NCBI GenBank assembly: GCA_946566415.1
Contig: CAMNWW010000010.1
Location: forward strand, 1 to 20,379
Reading direction: 5' to 3'
Length of the DNA: 20,379 nucleotides
Source: an uncultured Lachnospiraceae bacterium
Lineage (GTDB): Bacteria > Bacillota > Clostridia > Lachnospirales > Lachnospiraceae
Made by a program: the position numbers and the translations under genes. Positions 7,349 to 13,469 of this stretch are shown in pieces (positions within the stretch are counted from its first letter, which is position 1; each line of letters opens with the position of its first letter). Below the pieces are notes generated by a model. That model saw only the letters and a program-made list of their open reading frames with translations, was not told the origin of the DNA and did not search any database.

Positions 7349-8851
7349 ATGTCTTATATTGGTCTTGATGTAGGCACATCCGGCTGTAAGGCTGCTGTAA
7401 TCAGTCCAGAGGGAAAGATTCTTTTCTCCGCAGGAGAGGAATACGCCTTTGTTTCCCCTAATCCCGGATGGGTGGAACTTGACCCCGCGCAAGTATGGAA
7501 ATCTGTCCTTAATGTACTTAGGGAAATCGCTCCTCACGCAGGAGACGCTCGCACGATCGCCGTTTCCTCCATCGGAGAATCCATGGTTATGCTGGATAAA
7601 GACGAAAATATCCTGTATAATGGAATCGTATATCTGGATCAGCGGTGCAAAGATACTCTGCCGGAGATCGAAGCGAAGATTTCACCGTATGAGCTCCACC
7701 AAATCACCGGTGTTTCTGTCAATCAGATGTTTACCCTTAATAAGTTCCTTTGGTTTCGGAAACATATGCCCGGACTTTTAGAAAAAGCGGAAAAATTCTT
7801 TTTATTTGGAGATTACATTACATATATGCTTTCCGGAGTACGCGCCATCGACCCCGGGAGCGCTTCCAGAACCATGTTTTTTGACGCCCGCACTCTGGAA
7901 TGGTCTGAAAAAATCGGAAAGCTCTTTGATGTCCCGATAGAGCGTTTTTCCAAAATCACGACCCCCGGTACGGCGCTTGGTCCTCTAAGGGCTGAACTTT
8001 CCCGCAAGCTGGGGCTTCCCGACAGTCTTTCGGTCATAATGGGAATCCATGATCAGTGTGCGGCCACCTTGGGTTCCGGCTCTCTCCTTCCCGGAGAGGT
8101 CATGCTCGGTCAGGGCTCTACTGAAAGTATCAACTGCGTTGTGCATAAATCACATTTGAACGATCTGATCATTGAAAATCAGCTATGCTTTGAACCGTAT
8201 GTTGATAAGGACCATTATATTATCATCACAGGGAACCTTACCCATGGTTCCAGCATCAACTGGTTTATACGTAATTTTTATGAGAATGAAAATTTTTCCT
8301 ATGATGAACTGTACCGAAACTGTCCCGAAAACGCAGGGGATGTATTTTTTCTCCCCTATCTTTCCAAGGTAAATTTGATGGATCCTAAAAACCATGCCTT
8401 GGGAGGTTTTGTCGGAATCGACGTGACCGTAACCCGCCCGCAGATGTTCCGCGCCCTCCTGGAAGGGCTGTGCTATGAGGCAAAGGTAAGTATGGAAATC
8501 TTCAATAAAATTGGAGTAGAGATAAAGAAACTTACCGCATCCGGAGGCGTCTCAAAAGCGTCTCTTTACATGCAGATGAAATCGGACGTCATCGGTTTCC
8601 CGATCCACATTCTGGCAAATCCTCAGGCTGGGATTATGGGGCTCGCCGTTATAAGCGCTGTCTCCTGCGGGGATTATGACTCGTACACAGAAGCGATCCG
8701 GGCTTTTACGGAAACCGCGCACACATACAGTCCCGGACGCAGCTACATAGAGCAGTACCACAAATACCAGATCATTAGCCAAAGCATCAAAACGCTCTAT
8801 GATAAGCTGGAGGAAGAGGAGGATGTGGTAAAAGATGGACCGTTATTTTAA
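7349..8851 (+). CDS. FGGY-family carbohydrate kinase (xylulokinase-like)
   Basis: Cytosolic sugar kinase of 500 residues, the usual length of xylulokinases. It has the DVGTSGCK phosphate loop (7-14), an FGGY signature at MFTLNKFLW (127-135), the likely catalytic D235 in GIHDQCAA, GQGSTE (255-260) and SGGVSKASLYMQMKSDV near the C-terminus. In E. coli XylB the substrate loop reads GQMHG; here the matching place reads SSIGESMVMLD, so it is not a textbook xylulokinase and may act on another ketose. AGGAGG precedes the ATG. It is the second gene of the rightward operon and would phosphorylate the product of the upstream dehydrogenase. A terminator lies 61 bp after its stop. Confidence 0.85.
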   Translation: MSYIGLDVGTSGCKAAVISPEGKILFSAGEEYAFVSPNPGWVELDPAQVWKSVLNVLREIAPHAGDARTIAVSSIGESMVMLDKDENILYNGIVYLDQRCKDTLPEIEAKISPYELHQITGVSVNQMFTLNKFLWFRKHMPGLLEKAEKFFLFGDYITYMLSGVRAIDPGSASRTMFFDARTLEWSEKIGKLFDVPIERFSKITTPGTALGPLRAELSRKLGLPDSLSVIMGIHDQCAATLGSGSLLPGEVMLGQGSTESINCVVHKSHLNDLIIENQLCFEPYVDKDHYIIITGNLTHGSSINWFIRNFYENENFSYDELYRNCPENAGDVFFLPYLSKVNLMDPKNHALGGFVGIDVTVTRPQMFRALLEGLCYEAKVSMEIFNKIGVEIKKLTASGGVSKASLYMQMKSDVIGFPIHILANPQAGIMGLAVISAVSCGDYDSYTEAIRAFTETAHTYSPGRSYIEQYHKYQIISQSIKTLYDKLEEEEDVVKDGPLF

Positions 8852-8900
8852 AATTGAAAGTCCGACCGGAGAACAGGAGGAATACTGTCAGATTCTATAA
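8835..8900 (+). CDS. Possible 21-residue ORF overlapping kinase 3' end
   Basis: An ATG inside the last codons of the kinase opens a 21-residue frame, rich in Glu and Gln (GEQEEY), that ends 12 bp before the terminator stem. AGGAGG lies about 12 bp upstream, inside the kinase gene. It could be a leftover N-terminus of a lost third operon gene, a small coupled peptide, or chance. No function is suggested. Confidence 0.2.
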   Translation: MDRYFKIESPTGEQEEYCQIL

Positions 8901-8912
8901 CCGGCTCACAAT

Positions 8913-8946
8913 GCCGGCATCTTCAAATAGATGCCGGCTCCTTTTT
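8913..8946 (+). terminator. Strong intrinsic terminator of the dehydrogenase-kinase operon
   Basis: A perfect 10-bp stem GCCGGCATCT / AGATGCCGGC with a six-base loop is followed by TCCTTTTT. The left arm could also pair with CCGGC at 8901-8905, forming a weaker competing hairpin. The stop codon of the convergent ROK gene lies in the loop, and its last codons are the right arm. Confidence 0.85.
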
Positions 8947-10179
8947 ATATGCCTCCGCGATAAAATCTATCATTTCATACGTCCTCAGATAGTGCTTTAC
9001 CATGGCAAAACCGGCGCCGATTAAAATTCCGTTCTTATCATATTCGGAAAACTGGATGTTAAGCGTCTTATTCAGCTCTGCCGGAAGAAACCGTTTCATA
9101 TAAGAATAAAGCTGTTTCTCGAATTTCTTGCTGCGGATGATCTCGTCTCCCAGCACGATCACCTCTGGGTTAAGGATAAAGATCACTCCGGTCAGCCCGT
9201 AGGCAAGATAACGGGCGGCCCGTTTCATGACCCATTCTGCAAGCTCATCCCCCGCTTCATAAGCCGCATAAATCTCTTCTAAGCTGGAATCCTCCCCCAG
9301 GACAGTATCCGGGTAATCCATCCAATTCTCATGCACATTATCCTGTATTGAAAGAGGAGAGGCATAATCCTCCCAGATTCCGCTGAAATCACTGTTCTTA
9401 CTACGCCGCCTTGTCAGACAGTTGATTCCCATATGTCCTACTTCTCCGGCGATCCCGTTGAAGCCGCTGAACACCTCTCCATGGATAATGATACCGCCTC
9501 CGAATCCGATACCGCCTACAATACTAAGGAGTGATTCCGGCATCCTGTCGCTTTTTTCGCCCAGTCTGCGCCACTCCGCCAGCGCGCTCATATTCGCGTC
9601 ATGATCCACCCATATCTCCATATCCGGGAACATTTCTTTAAATGCGCCTTTGATATCTACCTCGCCAAGCACTTCTATGGCGTCCGCCTTGATATAATAA
9701 CGGTCCTCCTCATGGAGCAGCCACCCTAACGTCGCTACAGAAAGTCCCAGAATTTTCAGGTGCTTTTCCTTGCAGTAGGCGAGCTGCTTCTCTACCTCTT
9801 CCTTATATTGTTTCAAAATCTTCTGGATATCACTGTCGTCTTTGTATATTGCTTTGATCTGATTGTCAATGACGCCTTGTATGCTGCAAACCGCTGTTGA
9901 CACATAGTCTTTACGGATGCAAACGATAACCGACACCACATCCTCCATGCAAAGACTAATTCCCGCAACCCTGCGGCCATTGCTGGAAGAAATCTGTCCG
10001 ATATCCTTAACAATTCCAATCTCCATAAAATCCCGTATGATATTCGTGATCGTCGCCTTATTCAGTTCCGTAATCCTTACCAGATCGACGCGGGAAATCT
10101 TAGGATGTTCCATCAAAGTCTGGAGCACAATACAGCGGTTTTTTTTCTGTATATCTATAATATTCGAGCCTAATTTCAT
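8923..10179 (-). CDS. ROK-family transcriptional regulator
   Basis: NagC/XylR-type regulator of 418 residues. The N-terminal winged helix-turn-helix lies at about 16-70 (ISRVDLVRITELNKATITNII). The ROK sugar-kinase-like domain follows with DHDANMSALAEW (192-203), GGIGFGGGIII (222-232) and the GEVGHM signature (245-250). ROK proteins normally continue with a zinc loop, CxCGxxGC; here this reads GINCLTRRRSKNSDFSGIWEDYAS with only one Cys, so the zinc site appears lost. Its gene overlaps the upstream HAD gene by 4 bp (ATGA), so they form one operon. Facing the polyol kinase tail to tail, it is the best candidate for sensing a sugar and controlling the divergent promoters near 6025-6171. Confidence 0.88.
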   Translation of the reverse strand: MKLGSNIIDIQKKNRCIVLQTLMEHPKISRVDLVRITELNKATITNIIRDFMEIGIVKDIGQISSSNGRRVAGISLCMEDVVSVIVCIRKDYVSTAVCSIQGVIDNQIKAIYKDDSDIQKILKQYKEEVEKQLAYCKEKHLKILGLSVATLGWLLHEEDRYYIKADAIEVLGEVDIKGAFKEMFPDMEIWVDHDANMSALAEWRRLGEKSDRMPESLLSIVGGIGFGGGIIIHGEVFSGFNGIAGEVGHMGINCLTRRRSKNSDFSGIWEDYASPLSIQDNVHENWMDYPDTVLGEDSSLEEIYAAYEAGDELAEWVMKRAARYLAYGLTGVIFILNPEVIVLGDEIIRSKKFEKQLYSYMKRFLPAELNKTLNIQFSEYDKNGILIGAGFAMVKHYLRTYEMIDFIAEAYKKEPASI

Positions 10180-10838
10180 AGCGCCTCTCCAAATCCCAAA
10201 AGTGTTTTCACATCGAACAGGCTGTCCGCTTTCGCATAGATCATACTGCTGATCTCCTCATCCGGCTGCGTCAGATCCGGTACCATCACAGCACGGCATC
10301 CCGCCGCATAGGCAGACCGCACCCCATTGGGCGAATCCTCAAGAGCCATACACTCCTTTGGCATAAGTCCTATCTCTTCAGACGCTTTTTGATAAATATC
10401 CGGCGCCGGTTTACTGTTAGCAAGGTCTGAACCAAAACATAAATATTCAAAATACGGCCTCACCCCTATGCGGTCCAGCAAAGCCTCCGCCCGGCTCTTC
10501 TCCGTCGATGTCGCCACGCAGGTTCGGTACTTCCTCTCCTTCAAATAGTTCAAAAGCTCAAATAATCCTGGTTTGATCTCGATCTCATGTTCAGCAAAAT
10601 ATTCATCCACATATTTATGATAAAGCTTCCGCACCGCTCCATGGTCGTAAGATTCTCCGAAATATTTCCTCATCAGCGGTCCGGCCAGCCGCACATCCAG
10701 GCTTCTTAGCATGAGGGCATGCCCGCGCTCCATCGGATATCCCAGTTCATTCGCCGCTCTCACCATGCAGCAGTTATAAATCTTTTCCGTGTCAATCATC
10801 AGACCGTCCATGTCAAATATGACCCCTTTTATCTGCAT
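10176..10838 (-). CDS. HAD-superfamily phosphatase, beta-phosphoglucomutase-like
   Basis: Cytosolic haloacid dehalogenase-like hydrolase of subfamily I, 220 residues. It has all four motifs: DMDGLMIDTE (9-18) with nucleophile D9 and acid D11, CVATSTEKS (107-115), K143 in SKPAPD, and LEDSPNG (166-172). The helical cap lies between about 16 and 85. Members act on sugar phosphates as phosphatases or mutases. Being co-transcribed with a ROK regulator beside a sugar-alcohol locus, it may trim excess sugar phosphates; this is inference. Its ATG has a close AGG site. The promoter is at 10897-10925. Confidence 0.85.
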   Translation of the reverse strand: MQIKGVIFDMDGLMIDTEKIYNCCMVRAANELGYPMERGHALMLRSLDVRLAGPLMRKYFGESYDHGAVRKLYHKYVDEYFAEHEIEIKPGLFELLNYLKERKYRTCVATSTEKSRAEALLDRIGVRPYFEYLCFGSDLANSKPAPDIYQKASEEIGLMPKECMALEDSPNGVRSAYAAGCRAVMVPDLTQPDEEISSMIYAKADSLFDVKTLLGFGEAL

Positions 10839-10896
10839 ATCCTAACCATCCCTTCCCACAGGTGTCTCTTCAAATCCCCTGGGCGCTCTTTTCTTT

Positions 10897-10925
10897 ATCA
10901 TATAACATCTTTTTGTTTTTGGCAA
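10897..10925 (-). promoter_or_regulatory. Sigma-A promoter of the HAD-ROK operon
   Basis: TTGCCA (five of six) and TATGAT (five of six) are separated by exactly 17 bp on the minus strand, about 60 bp upstream of the HAD gene. The box lies just beyond the end of the VTT gene. Confidence 0.7.
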
Positions 10926-10953
10926 TTTTTTTGTGGATTTCACATAGATAACC

Positions 10954-11511
10954 TTATTTTATCAGTCCGAACGCAACGCTATACGCCAGTATGCACCATG
11001 GTTTCCCAAGGATAATGATCCAGATAAATTTTTTGCTGTTCATTTTCATCAGCCCGGAAAAGTAACACAAAAAATCGTCTGGAAACAAGGGAAGCAATGT
11101 AGCGACAAAGAGAAACCAACCATAAGATCTGCTTTTTTCTATCCTCGCGCTCCATTTTTCATATTGTTTCTGCGGGAACAAGGAAAGTATCAGGTTTATC
11201 CCGTATTTTCTCGCCAAAAAATATGCGATGATTGAGCCGATGCTGATGCCGATATAGTTGCACCAAAATCCCGGCATACAGCCAAATGCAACCGCTCCCG
11301 CGGCGCACCCCAGATATCCCGGAAGTACCGGAACCACCACCTGTACCGCCTGGAACAATGTAAGCGCCACGGGCGCGGCAAGGCCAAAGCTTTTCATATA
11401 ATTCTGCAAAGATTCTACGGAATCAATCTTTTGATCAAAAAACTGCTTAAGAAAAAGCAATACAATGACAGTGAAACCTATAATAATGGATATTTTAACT
11501 TTCTTGCTCAT
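10954..11511 (-). CDS. VTT-domain (TVP38/TMEM64) membrane protein
   Basis: Small polytopic membrane protein, 185 residues from the start chosen here. An N-terminal helix (about 6-22) is followed by the VTT domain: PVLPGYLGCAAGAVAFG (61-77), the GxxxGSIIAYFLARKYG helix (88-104), and a re-entrant LLPLFPDDFLCYFSG (139-153). Related DedA/TVP38 proteins are linked to lipid scrambling and membrane homeostasis; the exact role here is unknown. The ATG at 11511 was chosen because GGGAGGAAGG lies 5-10 bp upstream; the frame extends 27 codons further without a ribosome site. It appears to be a single-gene unit. Confidence 0.82.
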   Translation of the reverse strand: MSKKVKISIIIGFTVIVLLFLKQFFDQKIDSVESLQNYMKSFGLAAPVALTLFQAVQVVVPVLPGYLGCAAGAVAFGCMPGFWCNYIGISIGSIIAYFLARKYGINLILSLFPQKQYEKWSARIEKSRSYGWFLFVATLLPLFPDDFLCYFSGLMKMNSKKFIWIIILGKPWCILAYSVAFGLIK

Positions 11512-11593
11512 GCAGACCTTCCTCCCTCGTACTGACATCCTTTTTGGTAGGATACCCTTGTACTGTTCTTTTCTTACACTAATATAGACCATA

Positions 11594-11634
11594 TTTCTTA
11601 AATATCCCGTAATGGATTTCTTAAGTTTTCTTAA
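11594..11634. repeat. Three TTTCTTAA direct repeats upstream of VTT gene
   Basis: TTTCTTAA occurs at 11594, 11617 and 11627, so spacings are 23 and 10 bp. The minus-strand sequence at 11581-11586 is TATATT, a fair -10 with no good -35. Direct repeats near helical phase upstream of a weak promoter resemble activator sites of OmpR-type response regulators. The assignment is tentative. Confidence 0.35.
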
Positions 11635-11644
11635 TGGCCATATG

Positions 11645-11677
11645 AAGAAAAGGGAAAGGCTGTATTCAGATATTCCC
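11645..11677 (-). terminator. Probable terminator of the reductase-S66 operon
   Basis: On the minus strand GGGAA ... TTCCC encloses a smaller CTG-AATA-CAG stem and is followed by TTTTCTT. It begins 5 bp past the S66 stop codon. The stem is modest. Confidence 0.45.
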
Positions 11678-11681
11678 TCAG

Positions 11682-12566
11682 CTAAAGATACAACAGTCTA
11701 TTTTTCTCCGTGTCAAGTTCTGCCATTCTTCCGATCGGTAAAATCGCATGATTCACTCCATGCCCAAAATCATCGCAATACACGACAGGTATCTGATATT
11801 GTTCACCCAGCCGTTTTAACCTTTCAAGCAACAGTTTATGGCCTTTCTCAAAAGAGTGCCCGAATATCACTCCTGTTACACTCTGCATAAATTCATGCTG
11901 TTCGATGTGCGAAAGCATCGCGCTTATATATCCCACTCCAAAATTATCAGCATCTTCTATGAAGAGAATATATTTCTTCTTTAAGTCAATCGGAAAATAC
12001 CTGCCGCCCAAAAGAAGTGCAAAATTGCGTGCATATCCGCCCACCAAAATTCCCCTTGCTTTTCCCTCGGCCTGAACCTGCCACATACTATTTGAAATAT
12101 GTTCCTTTGCTTCGGCATTTACGATATGGCTCCTAAACTGCATTTCATCATATTGTGTGATATTTTTAAAAAGATACGGCGTCTGTCCATAATATGTTTC
12201 CAGTCCTGTCAATGCCCAGACAGCATTCAGAAGTGTTGTCCCGTCGCTATAGCTGCATATTTGCTTTGGGTTTTTCCGTATCAAGTCATAATCAATAAAG
12301 GGAAGCAGCTCATTACCTCCTTCACCTCCGCCGAAAAAAATCAAATCAACGTCAGGATCCGCCGCCAACTGATTAAAATCGTCTGCACGTTCCTTAGGAG
12401 CCGCAAGATAACCATATGTATCTTTGTATAAATTATCGGCTTCCCGTACTTTAAACCCTCTTTTTCGGATCTCAGACAATATATGCCGAAACTCTTCACG
12501 ATCGGCCAGATGGCTCGGTGAACAAATTCCTATCGTTCCCTTCTTTGTCAAACATCTTGCTCTCAT
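11682..12566 (-). CDS. S66-family peptidase (LD-carboxypeptidase / MccF-like)
   Basis: Serine peptidase of 294 residues. The nucleophile elbow is SYSD with S107, preceded by the family's glycine-rich FFGGGEGGNELLPFIDYDLI region. The other triad members are probably E204 (LFIED) and H269 in FGHGVNHAILPIG. The family includes cytosolic LD-carboxypeptidases that trim murein tetrapeptides and MccF enzymes that cleave peptidyl-nucleotide antibiotics; the sequence does not decide between them. There is no signal peptide, so it acts in the cytosol. The ATG at 12566 was chosen for AAAGGAG about 8 bp upstream; a start 10 codons earlier overlaps the preceding gene and lacks a site. It follows the RibD-like gene by 14 bp, which implies one transcript. 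Confidence 0.82.
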   Translation of the reverse strand: MRARCLTKKGTIGICSPSHLADREEFRHILSEIRKRGFKVREADNLYKDTYGYLAAPKERADDFNQLAADPDVDLIFFGGGEGGNELLPFIDYDLIRKNPKQICSYSDGTTLLNAVWALTGLETYYGQTPYLFKNITQYDEMQFRSHIVNAEAKEHISNSMWQVQAEGKARGILVGGYARNFALLLGGRYFPIDLKKKYILFIEDADNFGVGYISAMLSHIEQHEFMQSVTGVIFGHSFEKGHKLLLERLKRLGEQYQIPVVYCDDFGHGVNHAILPIGRMAELDTEKNRLLYL

Positions 12567-12580
12567 ATGCCGTCTCCTTT

Positions 12581-13279
12581 CTAATCTTCTCCACATCCCC
12601 GGTTTATTACCTTATACCGCAGGCGGATATACGAATTTTCCAGCGTTTCACAGCTGATAAGTTCCAGCGCTCTAAGCTTCCCGAGCTGTCCCCGGCTTGT
12701 AATCGACTCCCCGTCGATCAGCGTGGATGTATCTTTTCCTCCGACAAGGACCGGCGCGACAACGATATCTATATAATCAAACAATTTTTCCCTCAGGAAA
12801 ATCCCGTTGAGCGTCCCGCCTGACTGTATCGTTATCCTTTCACATTGAAAATCTTTTTTCAGTATTTCCAACATGCTTTTTAAATCCAGCTTTTCCTGAT
12901 AGAGGATGCTGAAGTTATCGGCTTTGATATGATACGCCGGATGCTCCTTATTGGAGGTTACCAGTACAAATCTTTTGGAAAGTTCGCAAAAGTATCGGAC
13001 TCCGCCTTCCTTTAAATGGTGATTATCTATTATGACAAACGAAACCGGTGTTTTTCGGGGAACAGCCTTTTCATTAACTCCCAGTTTTTCCTGGACGCGT
13101 CCTGAATTCAGCGACCAAAGATCTGTTGTCTGCTCAATCTCATAGTACTGATGCAGCCCTTCCCTTACGCCTGCAATTTTAGGATAATCTCTATCCACAT
13201 CCAGCGAATCCTCGGATCCAGTGCTTATTTTTCCGTCAACCGAAGACAGCATAAATAGTGTGGTGACTGGTCGATTCAT
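12581..13279 (-). CDS. RibD C-terminal / DHFR-like reductase domain protein
   Basis: Stand-alone reductase of the RibD_C fold, 232 residues, presumably NADPH-dependent and cytosolic. It opens with the typical SSVDGKIST (12-20) and carries QSGGTLNGIFLREKL (152-166) and VAPVLVGGKDTSTLIDG (174-190), the cofactor and substrate loops of the family. It lacks the deaminase half of bifunctional RibD and there are no riboflavin genes nearby, so a riboflavin role is not implied. The start at 13279 follows a clear AGGAGG at 8 bp; an ATG 11 codons upstream has none. It is the first gene of a two-gene operon with the S66 peptidase. Confidence 0.83.
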   Translation of the reverse strand: MNRPVTTLFMLSSVDGKISTGSEDSLDVDRDYPKIAGVREGLHQYYEIEQTTDLWSLNSGRVQEKLGVNEKAVPRKTPVSFVIIDNHHLKEGGVRYFCELSKRFVLVTSNKEHPAYHIKADNFSILYQEKLDLKSMLEILKKDFQCERITIQSGGTLNGIFLREKLFDYIDIVVAPVLVGGKDTSTLIDGESITSRGQLGKLRALELISCETLENSYIRLRYKVINRGCGED

Positions 13280-13326
13280 TATCTCTTCCTCCTGCCTGTT
13301 ATTATGGTTCATCGTTCTTTGCTTTC

Positions 13327-13355
13327 ATACTAGCAAAAACACCTTTATTTTTCAA
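13327..13355 (-). promoter_or_regulatory. Promoter of the reductase-S66 operon
   Basis: TTGAAA, 17 bp, then TAGTAT preceded by TGC (extended -10), about 50 bp upstream of the reductase ATG. Confidence 0.6.
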
Positions 13356-13378
13356 TCTGGAAACTCACTTCTTCTGTC

Positions 13379-13407
13379 TTGACTCCTATATTTTATTTGT
13401 ATATAAT
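13379..13407 (+). promoter_or_regulatory. Sigma-A promoter of the APC transporter gene
   Basis: TTGACT and a perfect TATAAT with exactly 17 bp between. The start would be near 13414, about 56 bp before the ATG at 13470. Confidence 0.8.
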
Positions 13408-13469
13408 GAATTAAGATTTGAAATCAAACAGCCCGAAATATGGGTAATTTTACCAGAGGAGAAAGAGAA

